From JANLUX01 sp031409815 (GTDB lineage: Bacteria > Bacteroidota > Bacteroidia > AKYH767-A > OLB10), in NCBI GenBank assembly GCA_031409815.1, contig JANNXV010000207.1:1-7022 (forward strand): a stretch of DNA of 7,022 nucleotides, given 5' to 3'. The position numbers and the translations under genes are program-made. A model generated the notes under the pieces. It made no database searches and was not told the origin of the DNA. It saw only the letters and a list, made by a program, of their open reading frames with translations. Below are positions 1 through 5,788 of this stretch, piece by piece. Within the stretch, counting starts at the first letter, position 1. Each line of letters opens with the position of its first letter.

Positions 1-203
1 CTCGGATGCTACATCCTTTGACTCGGATGCTACATCCTTTGACTCGGATGCTCCAAACTTTGACTCGGATGCTACATCCTTTGACTCGGATGCTACATCC
101 TTTGACTCGGATGCTCCAAACTTTGACTCGGATGCTACAAACTTTGACTCGGATGCTACATCCTTTGACTCGGATGCTACATCCTTTGACTCGGATGCTA
201 CAT
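1..203. repeat. 21-bp tandem repeat array, three unit variants
   Basis: Nine complete head-to-tail 21-bp units start at 1, 22, 43, 64, 85, 106, 127, 148 and 169, and a tenth (190-203) matches only the first 14 bases. Every unit begins CTCGGATGCT and ends TTTGA; only the middle six bases vary, as ACATCC (A), CCAAAC (B) or ACAAAC (C). The order is A A B A A B C A A with a partial A, so an AAB block of 63 bp appears twice. In A units GGATG and CATCC form a 5-bp inverted repeat around a 3-base loop; B and C units lose it. There are no unique spacers, so this is a satellite-like array and not CRISPR. The unit equals two helical turns and seven codons. It touches the left edge, so its full length is unknown. 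Function is unknown; a nucleoid or regulatory binding array, or replication slippage without function, are all possible. Confidence 0.95.
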
Positions 204-240
204 TTTTAGCAGACATTTGATAATATATTACTTCAACATT

Positions 241-352
241 TGTAAGGTTTTGCGGGTTTTAAGTATGTTCTAATAGGCCTCATTATTAATCATTACCCAA
301 CACAACTAAGTGAAGCTTTAATTATTTGCTTGCAAAGTGGATGTAAGGTTTT
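241..352. repeat. Pair of 11-bp direct repeats, TGTAAGGTTTT
   Basis: The 11-mer TGTAAGGTTTT occurs at 241-251 and again at 342-352, 101 bp apart, in the AT-rich gap between the tandem array and the first gene. The two copies share no flanking sequence. This could be a paired binding site upstream of the fibronectin III gene or coincidence in AT-rich DNA. The rest of 210-415 shows no convincing gene and no clear TAnnTTTG promoter. Confidence 0.3.
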
Positions 353-384
353 TTAAAAATTAACTCAACTTTTATCAGCAACAC

Positions 385-395
385 GGGTTTAACCC
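385..395. promoter_or_regulatory. Short dyad in the leader of the fibronectin III gene
   Basis: GGGTT, one T, then AACCC form a perfect 5-bp inverted repeat ending 20 bp before the ATG at 416. It is the only GC-containing symmetric element in this leader. It could be an operator or a small hairpin in the 5' untranslated region. It is too short to assign a role. Confidence 0.25.
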
Positions 396-415
396 TTTAT
401 ATATAATAAAAACAA

Positions 416-1057
416 ATGGCAATTACCATTCCTAGAATCATCCCCTCACTAAAGTTGGGGCAGATGACCGATGGCGCGATCGGGGACTACGCAGCGCAAC
501 GTGTAACTAGTTTAACAGCTAATGACGCCACCTTTGGAGGTATTACCCCAGGTGCAGCCGATGTTAACCTGGTGTTGGTAAATTTCAATTCGGCACTTGC
601 TCAAACAGGTGTTGATGGCTCTCCTTCCGATACGAGTATCAAAAATGCTATTCGTATGCAACTAGAAATTATTTTAATGCAATGTGCCAATGCTTGCAGC
701 GATGTGGCTGCCGGTGATGAAGGCGTTTTTCTTTTGTCGGGCTTTGGCATTAAAAGCAAACCTACCCGTGTTACTAGTTTAGAAACACCTACCAACTTGC
801 GTTTTATGCAAGGCAGTATGGATGGCACTATGATGGCTAAGTTTAAAGGGGTAAAAAATGCAGGTGGCTATGAAGTATGTTGCGGCACCAACCCTGCCAC
901 ACCTGATAGCTGGACTATGTTTAGCACCAGCAAAGGTTCGCCTGTTATGATTACAGATTTAACTTCAATGACTGTTTGCTATGGCCGTTGTCGTGCAATT
1001 GGCTCACGCGGTATTAAAAGTGACTGGAGCGCTGTGGTTGAATTTAAAGTAATGTAA
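416..1057 (+). CDS. Fibronectin type III domain protein, two-part architecture
   Basis: The 213-residue product has an N-terminal, probably helical region (about 1-115) and one C-terminal fibronectin III domain (about 122-212). The Fn3 signature is visible: PTNLRF opening strand at 125-130, the GYEV strand at 151-154, a W at 166, a DLTSMTVCYGRCRA strand region at 181-194, and the closing SDWS at 202-205. Together with the ADEG/GDEGVFLLSGF-type junction (100-110) this matches a compact family of roughly 200 residues that recurs in Bacteroidota and is usually annotated only as fibronectin III protein. The molecular role is unknown. No signal peptide or membrane segment is seen, which is odd for an Fn3 protein. 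It carries six cysteines (90, 94, 155, 156, 188, 192). The ATG at 416 has no Shine-Dalgarno sequence but follows an A-rich stretch, as is usual in this phylum. It stands alone, followed at once by a strong terminator. Confidence 0.85.
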   Translation: MAITIPRIIPSLKLGQMTDGAIGDYAAQRVTSLTANDATFGGITPGAADVNLVLVNFNSALAQTGVDGSPSDTSIKNAIRMQLEIILMQCANACSDVAAGDEGVFLLSGFGIKSKPTRVTSLETPTNLRFMQGSMDGTMMAKFKGVKNAGGYEVCCGTNPATPDSWTMFSTSKGSPVMITDLTSMTVCYGRCRAIGSRGIKSDWSAVVEFKVM

Positions 1058-1082
1058 CGCTCGAAGTAATTCTAATGCTAAT

Positions 1083-1134
1083 AAATGCCCTGCGCAGCAC
1101 TAATGGTGCTTGCTGCAGGGCATTTTTTATTTTA
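1083..1134 (+). terminator. Strong intrinsic terminator after the fibronectin III gene
   Basis: Eleven perfectly paired bases, AAATGCCCTGC at 1083-1093 and GCAGGGCATTT at 1115-1125, enclose a smaller hairpin (AGCAC at 1096-1100, GTGCT at 1106-1110). The stem runs directly into six T, then ATTTT. It begins 25 bp after the stop codon and closes a one-gene transcript. Confidence 0.93.
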
Positions 1135-1146
1135 GTGTTAATTATA

Positions 1147-1160
1147 AATTATGCATAATT
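1147..1160. promoter_or_regulatory. 14-bp perfect palindrome, AATTATGCATAATT
   Basis: The 14 bases are their own reverse complement. A second overlapping imperfect dyad, TTAATTAT at 1138-1145 with ATAATTAA at 1155-1162, surrounds it. It lies just past the terminator and about 235 bp before the next start codon, so a regulatory role is only a possibility; AT-rich palindromes of this size also arise by chance. Confidence 0.3.
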
Positions 1161-1236
1161 AATTTACTAACGCAAGTACTGATTATGCTAAGAGTCTATT
1201 TAAATTTCTTAAAAACATAAAATTTTATCTTCAAAA

Positions 1237-1312
1237 ACCCCTAGCCCCTAAAGGGGGACATTGGTGCGCGTGGTATCCCTTTAGGGAAACTAAGGGTGAG
1301 CGCGGGTAACAA
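1237..1312. repeat. CCCCT/AGGGG-type intergenic repetitive element
   Basis: This GC-richer patch in AT-rich DNA contains two nested hairpins: CCCCT-AA-AGGGG (1245-1256) and TCCCT-TT-AGGGA (1276-1287). An outer imperfect pair, ACCCCTAG (1237-1244) with CTAAGGGT (1290-1297), matches at seven of eight positions. The two halves end in similar stretches, GGTGCGCGTGGTA (1263-1275) and GGTGAGCGCGGGTAA (1295-1309). Sequences built on CCCCTAAAGGGG are common as dispersed intergenic repeats in Bacteroidota, from general knowledge. With the neighbouring terminator, palindrome and promoter it accounts for most of the gene-free gap 1058-1396. Confidence 0.6.
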
Positions 1313-1362
1313 CATAATTATTTTAATAAATTTAAACAGGCTCCTAATTAAACATTTTTGTG

Positions 1363-1370
1363 TTACTTTG
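1363..1370 (+). promoter_or_regulatory. Probable -7 promoter element for the Omp28-like gene
   Basis: TTACTTTG matches the Bacteroidota -7 consensus TAnnTTTG at all but the second position and lies 26 bp before the ATG at 1397. No clear TTG was found at the -33 position. The leader would be about 20 nucleotides. Confidence 0.45.
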
Positions 1371-1396
1371 CTTTTCATTAATCTCAAATATACAAC

Positions 1397-2287
1397 ATGA
1401 AAAAATCACTACTACTCGTATTTGGTCTTGCATTAGCATTAGGCAGTTGCAAAAAATCATCGTCAGACGAGGCTACTCCTGCCCCTGCAGCATCGGGCTC
1501 ATCATCCATTGGCGCAGTTCCTGCCACGTTTACCCAAAAGGTGTTAATTGAAGAATTTACAGGCACCTGGTGTGGTTGGTGCCCTGATGGTGCATTAAAG
1601 ATGGAAAGCATAATTGCCGCCAAAGCAGGTAAGGTAATTGGCGCCAGCATTCACGATGGCGACCCTATGGAAATTTCGTTAAACAATTATTGCAATTCTA
1701 CTTTTAGCGTAACCAGCTGGCCATCGGCAATGGTTAGCCGTGTGCCTGCATCAGGTGCCCCAAAAGCACCTATGAGCCGTTCGTTATGGGCTGCCAATGC
1801 CGATTTACGTTTGGCCGAAGTTTCCAAATGCGGTTTAGCCATCAAATCGTCAATTGCATCTAATGATAGCGTTACGGTAGAGGTACATGCCGGTTTTAAA
1901 GAAACCATGGCTGGCAATTATAACCTGGTAGTGTATGTTTTGGAAGATGATGTGCATGGCACAGGTGGCCAGTGGCCACAGCATAATTATAACAATACTA
2001 CAGTAGGTCATCCGCACTATGGTATGGGCGACCCTTTTACTGCCACCTATTATCATGATAATGTGGTGCGCAAGGTGTTAACAGCTAATGCAGGAGATGT
2101 TATTGCAACAAGCAGCATTGTGGCAGGTGGTCAGGTGGTTAAAACGTATAAGTTTGCAGTAGGCACTTATGATAAAACTAAATTATCAATAGCTGCTTTT
2201 GTACTTAAAAACGGAACCAGCGGCACCACTTACAAGATAATGAATGTGCAAAAGTCCACTGTGGGTTCCACCAAAAACTGGGATTAA
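1397..2287 (+). CDS. Omp28-related lipoprotein with thioredoxin-like CGWC site
   Basis: The 296-residue product starts with a lipoprotein signal: a charged MKKS, a hydrophobic stretch, and LALGSC with the lipid-accepting Cys at 18, followed by a flexible Ser/Ala/Pro-rich linker (about 20-42). A thioredoxin-like domain follows, with the active-site motif GTWCGWC (Cys59 and Cys62), IGASIHDGDPM (81-91) and a WPS turn (108-110) in the place of the thioredoxin cis-proline loop. The C-terminal half (about 145-290) is a beta-rich region typical of Omp28-related proteins. Members sit on the cell surface or in the outer membrane of Bacteroidota and have no settled enzymatic role; the CXXC suggests thiol-disulfide exchange (inference). 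KKSSSDE after the Cys lacks the best-known surface-export signal, so its leaflet is uncertain. It is flanked by a terminator on each side and is convergent with two other thioredoxin-fold genes. Confidence 0.88.
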   Translation: MKKSLLLVFGLALALGSCKKSSSDEATPAPAASGSSSIGAVPATFTQKVLIEEFTGTWCGWCPDGALKMESIIAAKAGKVIGASIHDGDPMEISLNNYCNSTFSVTSWPSAMVSRVPASGAPKAPMSRSLWAANADLRLAEVSKCGLAIKSSIASNDSVTVEVHAGFKETMAGNYNLVVYVLEDDVHGTGGQWPQHNYNNTTVGHPHYGMGDPFTATYYHDNVVRKVLTANAGDVIATSSIVAGGQVVKTYKFAVGTYDKTKLSIAAFVLKNGTSGTTYKIMNVQKSTVGSTKNWD

Positions 2288-2321
2288 TAAAATATTGATA
2301 TTTACACCAATACCATTTACT

Positions 2322-2361
2322 AAAACAGCCCGTAAATTATTTTACGGGCTGTTTTTATTTT
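2322..2361. terminator. Shared hairpin terminator between convergent genes
   Basis: A perfect 15-bp stem, AAAACAGCCCGTAAA (2322-2336) with TTTACGGGCTGTTTT (2341-2355), closes on the loop TTAT. On the plus strand it is followed by TTTTTATTTT, a good intrinsic terminator for the Omp28-like gene. On the minus strand the tract is four T, weaker but usable, so it probably also ends the minus-strand group whose last gene stops at 2401. Confidence 0.93.
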
Positions 2362-2400
2362 CTGCCTTTTAGCAACAGTTATGGCTGCTATTAATTGGCT

Positions 2401-3021
2401 TTATGCTTTTCGCCATTTAATGCTGCAACCAATGGCTTTGGTTGATGGCACCGCCACCGATTTACCTTCTAACAATTGGTTTACGGCATCTTGCACATAG
2501 CGTTTGGTAACGGCCTTTTCATCGTCCGAATTATCGTCAATAGCACCCACGTATTTAACGGCATTGCCGGTGGCTGTTTTTTGTAAAACAAACACATGGG
2601 GTGTGCGCATGGCTCCATAAGCTTTGGCAATTTCCTGACTCTCGTCATACAGGTAAGGAAAATCAAACCCGGCTTCTTTGGCTTTAATCACCATGTTTTC
2701 GAACGAGTCGTCAGGCACCAATGTTTTATCGTTTGAGCTAATAGCAATAACCGGATAGCCTTTGCCGGCATACATTTTATGGAGTTCAACTATGCGTTGT
2801 TCGTAAGCCTGCGAAAACGGACAATGGTTGCAGGTAAACACCACAATAAATCCTTTGGCATCTTTATAATCGGCCATCGACACCATTTTGCCATTCACAT
2901 TTTTTAATTTAAAGTCGCGCGCTGTATCGCCCGGCACATAGCCTTCGGGCAAAATAATGCGAAAGCTTAACGCTATGATTATTGCAGATAAAGCCACTGT
3001 TAGTTTCATTAGTTTTTTCAT
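2401..3021 (-). CDS. Exported thioredoxin/redoxin family protein, CNHC active site
   Basis: The 206-residue product has an N-terminal signal or anchor (about 1-21, MKKLMKLTV then a hydrophobic run) without a lipobox. A redoxin/AhpC-TSA type fold follows: GDTARDFKLKNVNG (31-44), the active site FTCNHCPFS (62-70; Cys64 and Cys67), VIAISSND (91-98), and RTPHVFVL (139-146) with the cis-proline at 141. A third cysteine near the end, in TKAIGCSIKW (194-203; Cys199), recurs in this subfamily and could resolve or regulate the active site (inference). CNHCPF is typical of a thioredoxin family often labelled only as redoxin-domain protein; it lacks the peroxidatic motif of true peroxiredoxins, so a reductase or oxidase role is likelier than peroxide removal. 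Its ATG overlaps the stop of the upstream TlpA-like gene as ATGA, which indicates translational coupling. Confidence 0.87.
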   Translation of the reverse strand: MKKLMKLTVALSAIIIALSFRIILPEGYVPGDTARDFKLKNVNGKMVSMADYKDAKGFIVVFTCNHCPFSQAYEQRIVELHKMYAGKGYPVIAISSNDKTLVPDDSFENMVIKAKEAGFDFPYLYDESQEIAKAYGAMRTPHVFVLQKTATGNAVKYVGAIDDNSDDEKAVTKRYVQDAVNQLLEGKSVAVPSTKAIGCSIKWRKA

Positions 3022-3500
3022 GGTATATATTTTTTAAGTGTTTGTTTTAATTCCTCTTTTTCAAATTCCTGTTCGTATATATCGCGCTTGCCTGCCCGGT
3101 AATTATACACCACCGTGGCCGGTATGGCTCCACCCCATCGGGTATCTACTTTATCAATCCACGAGTTGTAGTCGGGTTCGTCAAGCAACAGCACCTCCCC
3201 TTTCATTTGTTGCTTTTCTACAAATGGCAGCAAGCGTGTATTAAAATCTTTTTTAAAGTCGAGGCTGATGTAATAGAATTTAACCGGCTTATCTTTTAGT
3301 TGCTGCTCTTGCTCTATAAAATAGGGCAACTCGGCCACACAACCCTTGCACCAGGTGGCCCAAAAATTAATTACATAAGTGGTATCGTTTTTTTTATTCA
3401 GCAATTCATGCAGTGTGTTCCATTTAATAATGCTGGTTGTTTGTGCCGGTGCAAACAAGGGCAACATAAAAACAAATAGTAGCAAAGTATGCTTTTTCAT
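3018..3500 (-). CDS. Periplasmic TlpA-like thioredoxin, CKGC active site
   Basis: I place the start at the ATG at 3500, giving 160 residues. The longer reading from a GTG at 3506 adds only two residues (M-V) before the natural signal peptide MKKHTLLLF and would overlap a promoter-like site. The signal peptide ends in FAPA-Q, with cleavage likely after residue 19, so the protein is periplasmic. A short TlpA/ResA-type domain follows: YVINFWATWCKGC (42-54; Cys51 and Cys54), a region with YYISLDF (76-82), and GAIPATVVYN (124-133) with the cis-proline at 127. Proteins of this type reduce or isomerise disulfides in the periplasm, for example in cytochrome c maturation; no cytochrome genes are nearby, so the substrate is unknown. 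It lies 31 bp after the SDR gene and overlaps the CNHC redoxin gene by 4 bp. Confidence 0.87.
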   Translation of the reverse strand: MKKHTLLLFVFMLPLFAPAQTTSIIKWNTLHELLNKKNDTTYVINFWATWCKGCVAELPYFIEQEQQLKDKPVKFYYISLDFKKDFNTRLLPFVEKQQMKGEVLLLDEPDYNSWIDKVDTRWGGAIPATVVYNYRAGKRDIYEQEFEKEELKQTLKKYIP

Positions 3501-3505
3501 TACCA

Positions 3506-3513
3506 CAAAAGTA
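3506..3513 (-). promoter_or_regulatory. Possible internal -7 promoter before the TlpA-like gene
   Basis: On the minus strand TACTTTTG matches TAnnTTTG perfectly and ends only 5 bp before the ATG at 3500. If used, the transcript would begin at or next to the start codon, making it leaderless. No -33 TTG is apparent, and the site lies in a 31-bp intergenic gap, so it may be coincidence. Confidence 0.35.
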
Positions 3514-3531
3514 ATGGTTTGCTGCCTGCAT

Positions 3532-4203
3532 TTATTTACTCAGCCAAAGCAACTCGCCCGATTCGTAAACCCGATTGTTGTTCAAGCTATTCGAAATATT
3601 AATCATTGCCTTTGCCACCGCAGCCGACTCAATAGGTTTATATTTAACCAATCGACCTCTAAAAAAGGGCTTTAACAAAACCATGCCTGCAATCATTGCT
3701 TTTTCGCCCAATCTAAACTCGTTTCGGTCGCCCAGCAAAAACGAAGGACGCAAAAAAGCAATTTTCTGAAATTTAAGCATTGAAACATCACGCTCCATTT
3801 CACCTTTAGTGCGCAAATAAAAGTTGCTCGACCCGGCATCAGCGCCAAGCGAACTAATGGCGATAAACTTTTTTACGTTTTGTTGCGATGCAATGCTTGC
3901 AATAGTTAACACCAAATCGTAATCAACCGCTCTAAAGGCTTCTTTGCTTCCGGCCTTACGCAGGGTAGTGCCAAGGCAACAATACAGCACGGTACATCCG
4001 GTAAAATAATGCGCCAAACTGTTTAAATTGCTAAAATCGGTAATAAGCACTCTTACCTTTTCATTTTCAATGGCTAAAGGCTTACGCGAAAACACGGTGA
4101 TATTTAAAACCGTTAAATCAACCAAAAGTTGTTTTAATAACTCGCTGCCAACCAAGCCTGTAGCACCAAACAACAATACCGACTTTGTAGTGAGTGTGTT
4201 CAC
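3532..4203 (-). CDS. Atypical SDR oxidoreductase, TIP30/HTATIP2-like NAD(P)-binding protein
   Basis: The 223-residue product is one Rossmann domain. The nucleotide-binding loop GATGLVG is at 13-19, then VFSRKP (37-42), a YCCLGTTLRKAGS motif (74-86), AISSLGADA (115-123), a YLRTK segment giving the SDR YxxxK pair (Tyr129, Lys133) and LRPSFLLGDR (151-160). This combination matches the small atypical SDRs related to TIP30 and to bacterial NAD(P)H-binding proteins of about 215 residues; the substrate is not known. The start is GTG at 4203: an in-frame TAA lies two codons upstream and the Rossmann motif begins at residue 8, so no other start fits. It is the first gene of the minus-strand group. No signal peptide is seen, so it is cytoplasmic, unlike the exported thioredoxins behind it. 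Confidence 0.88.
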   Translation of the reverse strand: MNTLTTKSVLLFGATGLVGSELLKQLLVDLTVLNITVFSRKPLAIENEKVRVLITDFSNLNSLAHYFTGCTVLYCCLGTTLRKAGSKEAFRAVDYDLVLTIASIASQQNVKKFIAISSLGADAGSSNFYLRTKGEMERDVSMLKFQKIAFLRPSFLLGDRNEFRLGEKAMIAGMVLLKPFFRGRLVKYKPIESAAVAKAMINISNSLNNNRVYESGELLWLSK

Positions 4204-4244
4204 CGTTTAAATAATACTAATAAAATTTGCTTTTTCTTCGAGGA

Positions 4245-4252
4245 TTGGCCAA
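4245..4252. promoter_or_regulatory. TTGGCCAA palindrome overlapping the SDR promoter
   Basis: This perfect 8-bp palindrome overlaps the last bases of the minus-strand -7 element and would cover the transcription start. A repressor site is possible. Eight-base palindromes are frequent, so this is weak. Confidence 0.22.
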
Positions 4253-4257
4253 ATCTA
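4250..4257 (-). promoter_or_regulatory. Probable -7 promoter element for the SDR-led group
   Basis: On the minus strand TAGATTTG matches TAnnTTTG perfectly and lies 46 bp before the GTG at 4203, leaving a leader of about 40 nucleotides. A clear -33 TTG is lacking. It sits in the 160-bp divergent gap opposite the promoter of the TPR operon. Confidence 0.5.
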
Positions 4258-4328
4258 CAACTAAAATATTTATAATCATACTACTAAATCCAAATGATAT
4301 TATAAGGTAAACTCTGCTTTAAAATGGT

Positions 4329-4336
4329 TATTTTTG
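4329..4336 (+). promoter_or_regulatory. Probable -7 promoter element for the TPR-comA operon
   Basis: TATTTTTG matches TAnnTTTG perfectly, 27 bp before the ATG at 4364, a usual distance for Bacteroidota genes. The -33 region holds no clear TTG. This is the only good promoter candidate ahead of the four plus-strand genes. Confidence 0.5.
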
Positions 4337-4363
4337 CAGTCAATAAAGTTGAATTAGCGTATT

Positions 4364-5782
4364 ATGCAAGAAAACAATGAAGCGTCAGACAGCAGGGATG
4401 AAAACCGCCACATTTTAGATAGCACCATTCGCAGGTTCGAAGAAATGAAGCGTAAGCGCGAACGCTACTTTTTTGATGTAGATGCGCTTTTACGAATTAT
4501 CGAACATTATATCGAAACCGTTGATTATCAAAAAGCAACTGAAATTATTCGTTATGCTCATAGTCTGCATCCACACTCGGTGCAGTTTCGTTTAAAAGAA
4601 GCCCATATAATGGCCCTCACCAATAAAGAAGAAGAGGCCTTAAAAGTGCTTGACGAGGTAGAGCGAGTGAGCCCTTTTGATGTGGAAGTATATATTATCA
4701 GAGGCAATATTTTAAACATGCTTGAGCAGTTTGATAAAGCAGTGGTATGCTTTAAAAAAGCACTGCATGTGGCCGAAGATCAAAAAGACGATTTATACCT
4801 GAGCCTTGGCATCACCTATCAAAACATGATGCAATACGGCAAAGCAGTAGATAATTTTAAATTGTGCCTGCTCGAAAATCCGGATAACGAAGTGGCTTTA
4901 GAAGAAATGGTGCATAGTGTTGAACTAAGCGACCGTGGCGAAGAAGGAATTAATTTCTACAATAAACTAATTGACGATCGCCCTTATTCATTTATCACCT
5001 GGTTTCATTTAGGCAACTTATATGCACGATTGAGTTTTTACGAAAAAGCCATTCAGGCTTACGACTATTGTTTATTGATAAAAGAAGACTACGCGCCTGC
5101 CATTTTAGACATGGCTCATGTGTATACCCAACTCGAACAATATGAACTGGCCATCGAACGCTACAAAATGGCTTTTGAATACTGCAAGCCCGATGCGTTT
5201 ACCTATTATAACATTGGTGAATGCTACGAGCAGTTAGAACAATATGGCGAATCGCGTGCCTACTACAAACGCTGTGTTAAAATGGTGCCCGAGTTTGCTC
5301 AGGCATGGTATGGCATTGGTGTAACATTAGAGGCTGAAGACAGGTGGTACGAAGCCATACATTATATTAAAAAAGCCATTGATATAGATAATCAGCATGG
5401 CGACTATTGGTTTGCGTTGGGCGATTGCGAATACAAACTTTGTAACTACGAAGCCGCTGACGATTGTTATCGAAGAGTAATTGATTACGATCCCGAAAAC
5501 GTGGAAGGCTTTGTGACTTATGCTGAGTTTCTGTTCGAACAAAACCGCATTATGGAAGCTGCCGAAACAATTAATGCAGCCATAGCCTATCATCCTAACG
5601 ACTCAGAATTGTACTATCGTCATGTTTGCTACCTCTATGCCGGAGGGTATCAGCAAGAAGCCATCCTTAAACTTGACGAAGCACTTGAAATGGATTTTAC
5701 ACAACACTCTTTACTTTTTGAAATTGTTCCAGAAATGGAAAACGATCCGTTAATCATTAACAGGATACACCCTAAAAAATAA
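4364..5782 (+). CDS. Tetratricopeptide repeat protein, about 12 TPR units
   Basis: The 472-residue product is built almost wholly of TPR helical pairs of about 34 residues, from about 40 to 445, after a charged N-terminal segment (1-36). Unit boundaries are clear around 73, 107, 143, 211, 279, 312, 346, 380 and 413; typical TPR residues are seen in YLSLGITYQNMMQYGKAVDN (144-163), WFHLGNLYARLSFYEKAIQA (213-232) and WYGIGVTLEAEDRWYEAIHY (315-334). There is no signal peptide or transmembrane segment, so it is probably a cytoplasmic scaffold; the partner is unknown. It is very rich in Tyr, Glu and Asp. The stop is only 6 bp before the ComA start, so the two are co-transcribed. From memory, TPR proteins of this length are found next to ComA-type genes in other Bacteroidota, which would make the link conserved; I cannot verify this here. 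Confidence 0.9.
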   Translation: MQENNEASDSRDENRHILDSTIRRFEEMKRKRERYFFDVDALLRIIEHYIETVDYQKATEIIRYAHSLHPHSVQFRLKEAHIMALTNKEEEALKVLDEVERVSPFDVEVYIIRGNILNMLEQFDKAVVCFKKALHVAEDQKDDLYLSLGITYQNMMQYGKAVDNFKLCLLENPDNEVALEEMVHSVELSDRGEEGINFYNKLIDDRPYSFITWFHLGNLYARLSFYEKAIQAYDYCLLIKEDYAPAILDMAHVYTQLEQYELAIERYKMAFEYCKPDAFTYYNIGECYEQLEQYGESRAYYKRCVKMVPEFAQAWYGIGVTLEAEDRWYEAIHYIKKAIDIDNQHGDYWFALGDCEYKLCNYEAADDCYRRVIDYDPENVEGFVTYAEFLFEQNRIMEAAETINAAIAYHPNDSELYYRHVCYLYAGGYQQEAILKLDEALEMDFTQHSLLFEIVPEMENDPLIINRIHPKK

Positions 5783-5788
5783 ACCTCC

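Noticed and set aside
1..203. CRISPR array
   Set aside because: Units abut each other with no unique spacers, the unit is too short and no cas gene is present.
6..209. 67-codon plus-strand open frame repeating MLHPLTR and MLQTLTR
   Set aside because: It lies wholly inside the 21-bp array, each unit supplies its own ATG, and other frames on both strands are equally open. It is a by-product of the repeat length being a multiple of three, with no ribosome site or domain.
1..415. Replication origin or plasmid iterons at the tandem array
   Set aside because: No initiator gene, DnaA-box cluster or AT-rich unwinding region in the expected arrangement was seen, and the flanking genes look chromosomal. 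The region left of the window is unseen, so this is not fully excluded.
1360..1551. 63-codon plus-strand frame overlapping the Omp28-like gene start
   Set aside because: It overlaps the lipoprotein signal and CXXC region in another frame and encodes nothing recognisable.
3498..3506. GTG start at 3506 for the TlpA-like gene
   Set aside because: It adds only M-V before a standard signal peptide beginning MKK and lies inside the TACTTTTG promoter-like site. The ATG at 3500 is the simpler start.
3379..3675. 98-codon plus-strand open frame
   Set aside because: It lies antisense across the start of the TlpA-like gene and the end of the SDR gene, both with clear domains, and its product shows no recognisable family.
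5782..5788. AACCTCC just before the comA start, as a ribosome-binding site
   Set aside because: CCTCC is the anti-Shine-Dalgarno sequence, not its complement, so it cannot pair with 16S rRNA. The gene probably relies on the 6-bp coupling to the TPR stop.
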